NCBI GenBank assembly: GCA_964410675.1 | Contig: CAYPIB010000058.1 | Coordinates: 1-16,848 of the forward strand | Origin: RGIG3040 sp964410675 | Lineage (GTDB): Bacteria; Bacillota; Clostridia; Lachnospirales; Lachnospiraceae | DNA: 16,848 bases | Reading direction: 5' to 3' | In this document: positions 1 through 8,704 of the stretch, piece after piece | Layout: each line of letters begins with the position of its first letter | Position numbering within the stretch: the stretch's first letter is position 1 | Made by a program: the position numbers and the translations under genes | Notes under the pieces: generated by a model | Told to the model about the DNA's origin: nothing | The model's database searches: none | Seen by the model: the letters and a program-made list of their open reading frames with translations, nothing else

Positions 1-433
1 AGGTTTCTCATTAGTAGAACTTATTATTGTAATTGCTATTATGGCAATTTTAATTGGTGTTTTAGCACCGCAGTACATTAAATATGTTGAAAAATCAAGA
101 GTATCATCAGATCAGGATTTAATTGATTCCTTAGAAAAAGCAATGCAGACTGCAGTTTCCGATGACGAATATTATGCTGATATCAAAGATGGAGACACCG
201 TTACAATTACTTCTGGTGGTGTTAACATTAGTGCTGGAACTGGAATAACATCTGCACTTCAAGAATATTATGGTACGATTGGTGCTGATAAGAAATTTAA
301 ATCAAAGGAATATAGCGGTGCAACATGTAATTTGAAAATTACTTCCACAACACCAGCGGGCGGAACAACAGCAGTATTACAGGTAAAGAAAACAGTTTCG
401 GGCACAACATCAAAGACCAATGATGTCCAATAA
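1..433 (+). CDS. pilA: Major type IV pilin, 5' truncated by the window edge
   Basis: This is the end of a type IV pilin gene, read in frame from base 2. The first visible residues are GFSLVELIIVIAIMAILIGV, the class III prepilin signature. The Gly is the last residue of the leader, Phe is mature residue 1 and Glu is mature residue 5, all within the hydrophobic alpha-1N helix. About 142 mature residues are visible, a normal size for a clostridial major pilin. The helix continues as an amphipathic stretch (APQYIKYVEKSR), followed by a Gly/Thr/Ser-rich globular part with a single cysteine, so no intramolecular disulfide is possible. Only the short cytoplasmic leader and the ribosome binding site lie outside the window. 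The small size, first position and following prepilin peptidase suggest the main fibre subunit. A minor pilin cannot be excluded from sequence alone. Confidence 0.9.
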   Translation, partial: GFSLVELIIVIAIMAILIGVLAPQYIKYVEKSRVSSDQDLIDSLEKAMQTAVSDDEYYADIKDGDTVTITSGGVNISAGTGITSALQEYYGTIGADKKFKSKEYSGATCNLKITSTTPAGGTTAVLQVKKTVSGTTSKTNDVQ

Positions 434-495
434 TTTTAATTAATATTTTAGTAAAAATGAATAATAAAAATTGCATTTAAGGAGACATCACCCCT

Positions 496-1257
496 ATGAC
501 CATCGAGCTATACAGCATAATTATATATTTATGTATTTTCCTGTACGGAATTGTAATTGGCAGTTTTTTAAATGTCTGTATATTACGAATTCCGGCAGGA
601 AAAGGTATAGCACTAGACAGGAGCCACTGTATGAAATGCGGATACCAGCTCAAATGGTATGATCTGGTTCCCCTATTCAGTTATCTGTTCCTCGGTGGTA
701 GATGTCGGAAATGCAAAGAACATATTTCAATTCAGTATCCAATTATTGAAGCATTAAATGGTATAGTGTACCTATTGATTTTTGCAGTAAAGGGCTTTAC
801 GGCAGATGCGGTTATTTATTCTTTGCTGGCATCCGCATTGATCGTATTAAGTGTGATTGATTTTAGGACATATGAGATTCCGATTGGAATCAATATCTTT
901 ATTTTTATATTAGGCGTTGTACACTTGTTCACGCATCTTTCGGACTGGACAAATTATTTGATTGGATTTATTCTGGTAAGCGGCTTATTTCAAGTCATTT
1001 TTTTGCTGTCTAAGGGACGTGCAATCGGCGGCGGTGATGTAAAGCTGATGGCTGCCGCAGGACTTTTATTAGGTTGGAAAGAAGTTTATTTGGCAATGGT
1101 TTTAGGATGTGTGATCGGAAGTATTATACATCTGATTCGAATGAAAATCAGTAAAGAGGGTCACAAGCTTGCGATGGGACCATATTTGGCAATGGGCATT
1201 TTTTTGACAGCTATATGGGGTGAATCGTTATTAAATTGGTATTTTGGCTTATTTTAA
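496..1257 (+). CDS. pilD: Type IV prepilin peptidase / N-methyltransferase PilD
   Basis: An integral membrane aspartic protease (A24 family) that removes prepilin leaders after Gly and methylates the new N-terminus. The 253 residues match the full-length two-domain form. The N-terminal part has the two CxxC pairs of the cytoplasmic zinc-binding loop (C45/C48 and C70/C73). The peptidase part has both catalytic aspartates: D122 in IDFRTYEIP and D181 in GGGDVKLM. The GxFLNVxxxRIP motif near residues 22-33 is also typical. Hydrophobic helices fill the rest, and the late GPYLAMG motif is present. The ATG is preceded by AAGGAG (bases 479-484) at 11 bases. It lies 62 bases after the pilin gene and should process that pilin and the four pilin-like proteins downstream. 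It is the only prepilin peptidase in this window. Confidence 0.96.
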   Translation: MTIELYSIIIYLCIFLYGIVIGSFLNVCILRIPAGKGIALDRSHCMKCGYQLKWYDLVPLFSYLFLGGRCRKCKEHISIQYPIIEALNGIVYLLIFAVKGFTADAVIYSLLASALIVLSVIDFRTYEIPIGINIFIFILGVVHLFTHLSDWTNYLIGFILVSGLFQVIFLLSKGRAIGGGDVKLMAAAGLLLGWKEVYLAMVLGCVIGSIIHLIRMKISKEGHKLAMGPYLAMGIFLTAIWGESLLNWYFGLF

Positions 1258-1311
1258 GCTTTATATAGAAAATAAAAAAGAGGGAAAAAATTCCGTAATT
1301 CTGGGAGGTAT

Positions 1312-3144
1312 ATGATGGCAAAGGCACAAAGAGTACTTAGCATTGAGATTGGCTATTCTTTAACACAAGTATGTGAGATGGATTACAATTCAAAACATCC
1401 AAAGGTGTATGGCGTATTTAGTATGAAAACACCAATGGGCATTCAAAATGATGGTTTTATTACACCAACGGATGAATTTATCAGAGAACTGAAATCTTAT
1501 GTAGCAACAAACGGTATGCAGGCAAAAAAGGTTATTTTTGTTGTATCCTCTACAAAAATAGCCAATAGAGAGGCAATGCTTCCGGCTGTTAAAGAAAATA
1601 AAATTAAAGAAATGGTCATGAGCAATGTCACAGACTATTTCCCAGTTGACCCATCAATGTATCAGTTCGCACATACAATTATGAATACTGTGACGGACAG
1701 TGAAGGCAATAAACAGCACCATATGATGCTGATGGCGTCACCGGCTGAAATGCTGGAGGGCTATGCCGATTTGGCAAGAGCCTTAGGGTTAGAATTAGAT
1801 TCCATTGACTATAGCGGTAACTCTATTTTTCAGGCATTAAAACATAAATATGCAACAGGAGTGAATCTTGTCGTTAAAATTGATGAGAGAAGTTCTCTTA
1901 TTACCGTTACAAACAATAGTGTCATTACGATGCAGCGTGCCGGTGTATATGGTGCAGATCAGATTGTGGAACCTTTAATGGAAACAGATTTATATGGAGA
2001 AAAACTCACATATGAAGCAGCCGTTAAGACATTAAGACGTAATAATTTAGTTATGCGGACAGAAGAAGAAGCTTTGGCACAGAGAGAAAGAGAAACAGAA
2101 GCAGTTTTAAAAGAGCAGGAAGCAATTTTGCAAAAGGCATCGACTAAAGGAGACAATATTGCAGCGGCTGCTGCAACGGTGGCATCTAAGCAGGCAGATG
2201 CAAATCTTAAAATGCTTCGTTTACGAAAAGATGTGACTTATGCTTATCAGCAGTTAATTAGTTCGATTGTACGCGTGATTGATTACTATAATTCTAAAAA
2301 TAGAGAAGCACCGATTGATAAAATTGTAATAACCGGAATTGCAGCCGATTTCTGGGGATTTTCTAACGTGCTGGCAGCGGAGCTTGGACGTGAGGTAGAG
2401 GTTCTTAGAGATTTAGCAGGTACAAATATTAGTCAGGGACTTCACTTACAGGATGTTTCCCTAGGTGATTACATTTCGGTAATTGGTGCAGCACTTCAGT
2501 CGGCTGGATTTATACCGGCATCCATGGAAATTGAAGCAAAGAAGGCAAAGACTGCGAAAGGCTTAACAATTGGCGGCGCAAAAATAGATAAAAATCAAGC
2601 CCCTTTCATCGTCTTTATAAGCGGGGCAGCACTTGCAGTTATACTGTTGTTTGCAAGTGGCCTTCCTTATGTAATGGCAAATATGGAACAGGATAGTTTA
2701 ACGGCAAAGAAGAAGCAGCTTTCGTATATTGAACCTATTTATAAGACATACCAGCAGGTGGAAACAGATTTTCAATATTTATCGTCTGTATATGCGAAGA
2801 CGGAAAGCGTCAATCGCGAATTACATGATTTATTTGTTAATATGGAACAGAAATTACCGACGAATATACAAATGCTGAGTATTAATGTAGATGATGCAAA
2901 GGTAACGCTGGGCTTACGTGTTCCGAATAAGAGAACCATTGCAAAGACTGTTTTACAGCTGCGGTCTTTTGAATGCTTTTCGGATATTTATATTGATTCC
3001 ATTGAACTAGTTGAAAAAGAGGTTGGCACATCAAAGGTAGCAGAGGTTGAGACGAGTATTGTTTGTACATATGGGGTAAATCCTGACTTAGCAGAGCCGG
3101 AAGATACAGCAGTTGAGACCGATGCAGCTGAGACTGTAGAATAG
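1312..3144 (+). CDS. pilM: PilM-PilN fusion, pilus inner alignment complex protein
   Basis: One 610-residue chain joins two proteins that are separate in the classic Gram-negative systems. Residues 1 to about 400 are PilM, an actin-fold cytoplasmic ATPase. Visible motifs are the first phosphate loop region (LSIEIGYS, 9-16), a second strand-turn at DERSSLITV (191-199) and VITGIAADF (339-347). An extra charged, Ala-rich helical stretch lies at about 249-302. Residues 431-454 form a transmembrane segment, followed by a coiled coil (about 457-505) and a small alpha/beta fold like PilN (LPTNIQMLSINVDDAKVTLG and onward), then an acidic tail. Two adjacent ATGs occur. GGGAGG at 1303-1308 is 3 bases from the first and 6 from the second, so 1315 may be the true start. 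I recall a fused gene named pilMN in Clostridioides difficile. The fusion fixes a 1:1 ratio of the two parts. Confidence 0.92.
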   Translation: MMAKAQRVLSIEIGYSLTQVCEMDYNSKHPKVYGVFSMKTPMGIQNDGFITPTDEFIRELKSYVATNGMQAKKVIFVVSSTKIANREAMLPAVKENKIKEMVMSNVTDYFPVDPSMYQFAHTIMNTVTDSEGNKQHHMMLMASPAEMLEGYADLARALGLELDSIDYSGNSIFQALKHKYATGVNLVVKIDERSSLITVTNNSVITMQRAGVYGADQIVEPLMETDLYGEKLTYEAAVKTLRRNNLVMRTEEEALAQRERETEAVLKEQEAILQKASTKGDNIAAAAATVASKQADANLKMLRLRKDVTYAYQQLISSIVRVIDYYNSKNREAPIDKIVITGIAADFWGFSNVLAAELGREVEVLRDLAGTNISQGLHLQDVSLGDYISVIGAALQSAGFIPASMEIEAKKAKTAKGLTIGGAKIDKNQAPFIVFISGAALAVILLFASGLPYVMANMEQDSLTAKKKQLSYIEPIYKTYQQVETDFQYLSSVYAKTESVNRELHDLFVNMEQKLPTNIQMLSINVDDAKVTLGLRVPNKRTIAKTVLQLRSFECFSDIYIDSIELVEKEVGTSKVAEVETSIVCTYGVNPDLAEPEDTAVETDAAETVE

Positions 3145-3159
3145 GGGAGGAACGTAATA

Positions 3160-4008
3160 ATGAAATTAAAGCAAAAAGATAAAAATTTAATCTTTTATTT
3201 ATTGGGAGCTTTATTAATTGTAGCCGGACTTTTGAGCTTTAATCAGCTTTCCAGTGCAAAAGCAGCACTTGAACAAGAAAATACGACTCTGGCAAGTGAA
3301 GTAGCATATTTACAGGATTTGGCGAATAATGAAGCAGAGTATAAGGAAAAAACCAATCAATGGAATGAGCAAATGGATGAAATGAAGGCACAATTCCCAG
3401 CTAATGTCAAACCGGAAGATCAAATTATGTATGCGTATTCTTTGGAGCAGGCACATGAATTAATGGCAAAGACACTTGAAATGCCGCCTTCGGAGATGGT
3501 TTTGGTGGATCCGCCAACTACGGAAGAAACAGTTGTAGAAGATAATGCAGCGGAAGATAATGCAACTGCTGAAACAGATCAAAGCAATGGGGATAATGCA
3601 GGAGCAGTGGATACCGCTTCCATGCCTTCAGCGACCACGCAGATTTCTTTGTCCAGAGCAAGAGTCAGCTTAGGTTTTCAGATTACTTATGAAGCATTAA
3701 AAAATATGATTAAGCAGATTAATACAGATGCGGAAAGAAAAAGCGTAGAAAGCCTGGATGTTTCTTATGATGAGAACACCGGTAATCTTGTGGGAACACT
3801 TAATTTTAATATGTTCAGTCTTGCCGGAACTGATGCAATATATTTACCGCCTTCCGTTAATGGGGTTGGAATTGGAACAGATGATGTATTTAAGTCTTCT
3901 AAAACGTTAAATTCTGCCGAAGAAAAAGATGCAGCTGATGGGAATGCAGATGATACTGCAGAAGAAGGTGCAGAAGCAGATGATGATGCAGAATCTACAG
4001 GGGAATAA
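3160..4008 (+). CDS. pilO: PilO-like pilus alignment protein with acidic insert and tail
   Basis: A bitopic membrane protein expected to pair with the PilN half of the preceding protein and link the assembly platform to the growing pilus. The 282 residues show a short Lys-rich cytoplasmic start (MKLKQKDKN), one transmembrane helix at about 10-28, a coiled coil at about 30-80 and the typical FPANVKPEDQIM segment (79-90). The C-terminal alpha/beta region (about 161-225) includes SLGFQITYEALKNMIKQI, where PilO proteins usually have a short helix after a strand. Unusual are an Asp/Glu/Asn/Ala-rich low-complexity insert at about 117-160, which splits the fold, and an acidic tail at 252-282. The start is supported by GGGGAGG (3144-3150), which overlaps the upstream stop codon and lies 9 bases before the ATG. 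Identification rests on topology and gene order more than on strong sequence motifs. Confidence 0.85.
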   Translation: MKLKQKDKNLIFYLLGALLIVAGLLSFNQLSSAKAALEQENTTLASEVAYLQDLANNEAEYKEKTNQWNEQMDEMKAQFPANVKPEDQIMYAYSLEQAHELMAKTLEMPPSEMVLVDPPTTEETVVEDNAAEDNATAETDQSNGDNAGAVDTASMPSATTQISLSRARVSLGFQITYEALKNMIKQINTDAERKSVESLDVSYDENTGNLVGTLNFNMFSLAGTDAIYLPPSVNGVGIGTDDVFKSSKTLNSAEEKDAADGNADDTAEEGAEADDDAESTGE

Positions 4009-4057
4009 AAAGAGTGGCAGCTAAAATATAAGTATTAAAATAAGGGAGGAATTATTA

Positions 4058-5596
4058 GTGAAAAATACCAAACGAAATCAGAAAGGTTTTTCCCTAGTGG
4101 AAATATTAATTGCGATTACTGTGTTGTCTATTTTAATAATTCCTCTCCTTGCTAATTTTGTCATGTCAAGTCGGATTAATTTAAAGTCAAAGAAAATTTT
4201 AAATGCAACGACACAGGCACAAAATATTATGGAAGGCATTTCCGCATACGGACTGGAAAATACGGTTTTACAGTTTGAAGACAGGGAGCTTTTAAAGAAG
4301 CGTGAAACGGATAGTACCATTCAGTCATTTTTACCATATGATATGACGGTAGAGAGTTGGGGAGAGGCGAATATCGCTAAATATGCAGACGGAACATTAA
4401 AAACAGTTGATGATAGTTTTGGCGATCAGACTAAAACGAAAAAGCTGGTTATTTTAGACCGTGCCGGAGGCTCAAGTGATGCAAATATGCAGCAGCGTTT
4501 TATTTCGCGTGTAGGTGAGAAGAACTTTTTTAAAAAAAGTGATGATCATGCCTATGCTTTTTGGATGAGAAATGTTTCATATGGTGATGCAGACTATGGA
4601 CAGATTACATGTGACGTAATGATTACTTTTGACGGGCAGGAATACCGCGTGCCGGAGGGATCAACAGCGGAACCGCTTGACACGACGAAAGACAGCGCGG
4701 CGGATAGTGCGGATGAGAGATATTATAATAGTGTAAAGCTGTCTAAAATTATAAATGCGAATGGTTTATATGATGGTGTATATTTGGAAAATGCAACTGA
4801 TTACTCGGATATGGTGACAAAGCTTCTTCAGCCGGGTGATACATATGAAGAACTGGCAAAGCATGTAAAAAGAGAATTAACAATTAATATAGAGCGGGAT
4901 GCGAATGATAATGTTGTTGTATCAGCAAGTAATACTTACCGGGTTGATACGAGTATGCAAAGTGGATGGTGGAATAAAATAGATGCCTATAAAACATCCG
5001 GAAATGATGTCTTAACAGATATTCCAACAACGGTTTATAGTAAAAGCGGTAAAGTTCCTAGAAATATTTTTGTTTATTATTATGGGAATTATACTCCGGC
5101 CAGCACTTGTTACGACAGTATTAAGGTTGTGAATAATTCAGCAGAAAGCGGTAAGGAAGAAGAGGCTGATGTTAACGTTTATATCATTCGAATGGAAAGC
5201 GATGAGACTACGCTTAGCTCAGAAGATGCTTATCATGTAAATATAGATGTATATGAGGAAAATGCAGTCGTTGCAGATGGCGGAGCAGGTAAATTGGATT
5301 TTAATACAAAGGTGCTTACGAATGCAGGATTTAATATTCTAAAACTGGTTAATGATAGTTATAATGATGATCAAAAGAAAATTACGGGCGCCAATATTAA
5401 TGTTTCATCAGCAAGCTCCTTGACAGCAGCTCAAAAGGATGAAGTTATTAAAGATAAAGTATTGGCAAAAGTTGGTGGGGAAGATGACAATGATCGCTTG
5501 TTTTTCGTAACAGTAGAGATTTTTAAGGCGGGAGAGAACTATGTGAGTAGTGCCAGAACAGGAAAGTTTACCGGCACGATTCATATGAAGCAGTAG
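4058..5596 (+). CDS. Large PilV/GspI-like minor pilin
   Basis: A pilin-like protein of 512 residues starting with GTG, preceded by GGGAGG (4044-4049) at 8 bases. The leader MKNTKRNQKG is basic and ends in Gly. The mature protein starts FSLVEILIAITVLSILIIPL, with Glu5 present. The Pro pair and the following ANFVMSSR... AQNIMEGI helix resemble PilV/GspI-type minor pilins, which prime pilus assembly and sit near the tip. Those are commonly below about 200 residues, so this one carries an unusually large extra ectodomain of roughly 350 residues. That part is rich in Asp, Asn, Tyr and Ser with alternating beta-like segments, and I do not recognise a named domain in it. It lies 49 bases after pilO and 19 before the next gene, inside the operon. 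The PilV assignment is by N-terminus and order only. Confidence 0.85.
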   Translation: MKNTKRNQKGFSLVEILIAITVLSILIIPLLANFVMSSRINLKSKKILNATTQAQNIMEGISAYGLENTVLQFEDRELLKKRETDSTIQSFLPYDMTVESWGEANIAKYADGTLKTVDDSFGDQTKTKKLVILDRAGGSSDANMQQRFISRVGEKNFFKKSDDHAYAFWMRNVSYGDADYGQITCDVMITFDGQEYRVPEGSTAEPLDTTKDSAADSADERYYNSVKLSKIINANGLYDGVYLENATDYSDMVTKLLQPGDTYEELAKHVKRELTINIERDANDNVVVSASNTYRVDTSMQSGWWNKIDAYKTSGNDVLTDIPTTVYSKSGKVPRNIFVYYYGNYTPASTCYDSIKVVNNSAESGKEEEADVNVYIIRMESDETTLSSEDAYHVNIDVYEENAVVADGGAGKLDFNTKVLTNAGFNILKLVNDSYNDDQKKITGANINVSSASSLTAAQKDEVIKDKVLAKVGGEDDNDRLFFVTVEIFKAGENYVSSARTGKFTGTIHMKQ

Positions 5597-5615
5597 AGGC
5601 GAAAGGGGAATATTC

Positions 5616-8027
5616 ATGGGAGATAAGTTTTTCCAGAAGAATAGGAAACGAAAAAAATTTAAAATAGGAAATAAGGGATCTTCCTTGATTTTGGTAATTT
5701 TGGCAATTGCATTTATTGGTATGTTAGTTGCTATGGTTTCCTATGGAGCATATTATAACTATTTAATGAAATATTCTGACAGAACGTCAAAGGATAGCTT
5801 TTATACGGCTGAGACTGCATTAGAAGAAATTAATGCCGGTCTTCAAAGAGAAATTTCTGATGCAATGGCAGAGGCATACACTGCTGTTTTACAGGAAAAT
5901 CCCGCAAATGGTTCCGGTCTTTCGGAAAAATCTGAAAAATTCGCAAGCCTTTTTAAGGATAAGATACAAAAGAAACTAAAAAGTGTTCCGGCAACAGTAC
6001 CGGAGCAGTACAATCTAAAAAAAATAAATGGCTATCTTGATAAAACAAGATTTAATAATACAACAGGAGTAGGTGCGATTTTGTTGACCGAGCAGAAGGA
6101 TGCACTCATTGACTATACGATTGGCAGTATTATACTGCGGGGAATTCAGCTGCGTTATGTTGATGAGAAGGGATATGTGTCAATGATTTCCACTGATATT
6201 AGAATTCTGTTCCCGGCAGTTAATTTTGTAACCGACAAGGAAGTTCCTAAAATAGAAAACTATTCTATTATTGCGAAAGAAAATCTTGTTGCTGATAATT
6301 TAACCCAAGCTGAAATATTAGGTAATGTTTATGGAGGACGGAAAGGAATTGTTGTAACAGACTATAGTCAATTGATATTTGGTGGTGATCCAACGAATCC
6401 AACTGCCATTTATGACATTGTTGCTGCAAGTGTAAATGTAACTAATTCTGATGGTAACTGTATGGTTATTGCAGAAAACTGCGAGCTGTGGACAGAAGAT
6501 ATTAACGTAACAACGGCAGGCTTTACTTCACTTGGTACGGCCTATGTAAAGGATGACTTTACAATTGACGGAAGAAATTCCAGAGTAAAGCTGGCAGGTA
6601 AATACTTTGGGTATGGTGATGCTTTAACAACGGCACAGGATAGTGCTTCTATTTTAATAAATGGTCCTGGTACAAATCTTGATTTTTCGGAGCTTACAAA
6701 CTTAGCACTGCATGGACGGGCGTATATCGGTGTCAGACATTATGATATCGAAAATACGATAGAAAAAGATTATGTTGATGATGTTGATTCGGAGATAGAA
6801 GAGGAGTCCGGTGAGGAAGATCCTGATGCAGAAGATCCTGATAAAGAAAATCCTTATAAAAATGAGGATGATATTATGCTGGGGCAGTCTTTAGCGGTCA
6901 AAACGGATCAGCTTATGTACTTAGTACCAACTGAATGTATGGGATATAAGGTTGATGAAAATAGGGCAATTATTGAGCAGGAACTGGCAAAGAATCCAAT
7001 TTCTTTAGCAGAGTATGAAAAGCTGACAAAGACAACGATACCGGGAAAGAAATATCCGGATGGTACAGATTGCCTGCAATATGATGTTGTCAGGACTGAT
7101 GTAATTACTGAGAAATTAGGCAAGCAGCTTTCAACTTATAGTGCAACGTATCAGCCTGTTTTTCGTAGAATTAACGGAACCATATTAGTATATTATTATT
7201 TGTGCTTTAACTCAGAAAGTATGGCAAATCGTTTCTTTGTCGATTACTATAATGCGGATAAAGAAATGATGGATCAATATATTAAGCAGTACATAAGCGG
7301 ATTCAGATGGAACAATACACTGAATACAACAGGATTAAATCTTGCCGGCAATTTAGTTTACTTTGATAATAGAAATAATGTTATTTTAAAGAGAGATACA
7401 ATTGATGCTGATATCACAGACAGCGAGCAGATTTTACAGTCTAAAAATACGTGGAATGATAAGTATACAGCTCTGTCTGCTAAACTTTTATCAAATCTTA
7501 ATTCTATAACAAGTACGGAATTAGATAATACTGTATATGATAATATTGTTAATGTAGATGACTTTCCGAAGTATGTTAAATACGGAAAGCAGGAATATAC
7601 CGATGGCACAATAAAAGCAGTTGTTGTTGATAATAAAGACAGCGGTGTATATGAAATAACGAATGCAGATGCCGCAGGATTAGCACTTGTCATTGCTTCC
7701 GGTGATGTTAAAGTGTCGGCATATGATTTTTCGGGTCTTATTATTTCAGGAGGAATCGTAGAGGTTGCAAGCACTTGTAAGAACATCTCCTATGACCCTG
7801 CGGAAGTAAAAAAAGCGCTTTCCTTGAATTATGAAGAAACAACACCCTCTGGTCCTGTAACCCGATATGCTGCTGATATTTTATACGATAGTGAGGCTTA
7901 TATTACTTATAAAAGTGCACCGGGCGGCGAGGTTGGTGAGGACGAGGCGGCAGCAAAAGCTGCTGAGGATGCGGATACCCTTGTTGTAGCGGATTTGATA
8001 CAATATGAAAATTGGAGTAAAGAGTAG
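5616..8027 (+). CDS. Very large PilX/GspK-like minor pilin lacking Glu5
   Basis: An 803-residue pilin-like protein. The unusually long basic leader (21 residues, ending IGNKG) is followed by SSLILVILAIAFIGMLVAMV. The mature residue 5 is Leu, not Glu. The next helix (SKDSFYTAETALEEINAGLQ, residues 58-77) matches the A-E-x-A-L-E pattern of PilX N-terminal proteins. In type II secretion, GspK also lacks Glu5 and caps the pseudopilus, so a tip position is likely here. Most of the ectodomain looks beta-rich. Residues about 215-370 contain Gly-turn repeats reminiscent of a beta-helix, and residues 686-718 contain another such stretch (IASGDVKVSAYDFSGLIISG). An acidic low-complexity insert occupies 386-419, and an Ala/Glu/Asp-rich stretch lies near 770-790. 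AAGGGG at 5603-5608 supports the start. It lies 8 bases before the next gene, so translation is probably coupled. Confidence 0.85.
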   Translation: MGDKFFQKNRKRKKFKIGNKGSSLILVILAIAFIGMLVAMVSYGAYYNYLMKYSDRTSKDSFYTAETALEEINAGLQREISDAMAEAYTAVLQENPANGSGLSEKSEKFASLFKDKIQKKLKSVPATVPEQYNLKKINGYLDKTRFNNTTGVGAILLTEQKDALIDYTIGSIILRGIQLRYVDEKGYVSMISTDIRILFPAVNFVTDKEVPKIENYSIIAKENLVADNLTQAEILGNVYGGRKGIVVTDYSQLIFGGDPTNPTAIYDIVAASVNVTNSDGNCMVIAENCELWTEDINVTTAGFTSLGTAYVKDDFTIDGRNSRVKLAGKYFGYGDALTTAQDSASILINGPGTNLDFSELTNLALHGRAYIGVRHYDIENTIEKDYVDDVDSEIEEESGEEDPDAEDPDKENPYKNEDDIMLGQSLAVKTDQLMYLVPTECMGYKVDENRAIIEQELAKNPISLAEYEKLTKTTIPGKKYPDGTDCLQYDVVRTDVITEKLGKQLSTYSATYQPVFRRINGTILVYYYLCFNSESMANRFFVDYYNADKEMMDQYIKQYISGFRWNNTLNTTGLNLAGNLVYFDNRNNVILKRDTIDADITDSEQILQSKNTWNDKYTALSAKLLSNLNSITSTELDNTVYDNIVNVDDFPKYVKYGKQEYTDGTIKAVVVDNKDSGVYEITNADAAGLALVIASGDVKVSAYDFSGLIISGGIVEVASTCKNISYDPAEVKKALSLNYEETTPSGPVTRYAADILYDSEAYITYKSAPGGEVGEDEAAAKAAEDADTLVVADLIQYENWSKE

Positions 8028-8035
8028 GTGCTTAC

Positions 8036-8665
8036 ATGAAAAATAACAAAGGGGTTACATTAATTGAACTTGTCATTGCGATAGCAATCATTTCCGTAAT
8101 TGCAGGATATGGTCTTAGTAAGACTGAGGTAATCCAAAATTATGAGGCAAGAGAAACATATCAAAAATTGCAGTCTACGATTGCGGATTGTAAAGTAAGT
8201 ACGATGTCTTGGTCACAAGTAAATGGAGATATTCCTATTATGGTAAGTGCTACCGAGAAAAATCCGAGTTTAGTTGGTTCTGGAACTAATGCTGTTTATA
8301 TGGAAATTTATAGGGATCCCAGTGACAAGTGCTTCTATTACCGCATGCATGCGGGCTCGGATGTTACTAAGAGAAGGGCGGAGCCGGTTAAAATAAGCAC
8401 AAGCAGAGTTAAGATTTTTTATAGAGTTGGTGAAAAAGGAGCGTCTGAAGCAGATTGGGATCGGACTGAAGTGACAGGGGAAGAGACAAAAGGACTGATT
8501 ATTGCCTATAATCGTTCAACCGGAGCTTTTTTACCATTTATAAGCGGACCACGGTATATTAGAGCAATTGAAGTTGCATGTGGAAACAGAAACTATAGAC
8601 TTACATTAATGCCTGATACAGGCAGGGTTTTAAGCATGAAGGAAGTCAGAGAAGAAAGTAAGTAA
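8036..8665 (+). CDS. GspH/FimT-like minor pilin
   Basis: A pilin-like protein of 209 residues with a short basic leader, MKNNKG, cleaved before VTLIELVIAIAIISVIAGYG. Glu5 is present. The C-terminal region NRNYRLTLMPDTGRVLSMKE resembles the terminal beta-hairpin of the GspH/FimT family, where a T-G-R-V motif is common. Three cysteines are visible in the mature ectodomain (in IADCKVS, SDKCFYY and EVACGNR). Of the four minor pilins here it is the only one of ordinary size. GspH/FimU-type subunits bridge the tip complex to the main fibre, so this is the expected link between the large tip proteins and the shaft. The start sits only 8 bases after the previous stop, with a weak AGGTG at 8026-8030, consistent with coupled translation. 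Confidence 0.87.
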   Translation: MKNNKGVTLIELVIAIAIISVIAGYGLSKTEVIQNYEARETYQKLQSTIADCKVSTMSWSQVNGDIPIMVSATEKNPSLVGSGTNAVYMEIYRDPSDKCFYYRMHAGSDVTKRRAEPVKISTSRVKIFYRVGEKGASEADWDRTEVTGEETKGLIIAYNRSTGAFLPFISGPRYIRAIEVACGNRNYRLTLMPDTGRVLSMKEVREESK

Positions 8666-8699
8666 GCAGTTGTTGTTAAATGGGGAATTCAAAGGGAAC

Positions 8700-8704
8700 A
8701 GGAG
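8700..8704 (+). promoter_or_regulatory. Ribosome binding site fixing the start of the PilW-like gene
   Basis: AGGAG lies 7 bases before the ATG at 8712. The open frame extends upstream to a TTG at 8670, but that codon has no Shine-Dalgarno sequence and would add 14 residues (LLNGEFKGNRSGN and so on) unlike a prepilin leader. The 8712 start gives a normal 16-residue basic leader. Confidence 0.85.

Noticed and set aside
434..495. ATTTT-AGTA-AAAAT hairpin after the pilin gene as a terminator
   Set aside because: The stem is only about five A-T pairs with no GC core, so it would be too weak for intrinsic termination.
1244..1267. TTGGCT and TATATA as a promoter ahead of the PilMN gene
   Set aside because: The spacing of about 12 bases is far below the 16-18 needed, and AT-rich matches like these arise by chance here.
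7358..7786. Antisense open frame of 142 codons inside the PilX-like gene
   Set aside because: A shadow of the plus-strand coding sequence. Its Ser/Leu/Val-rich composition reflects the reverse complement of Asp/Asn/Lys-rich codons.
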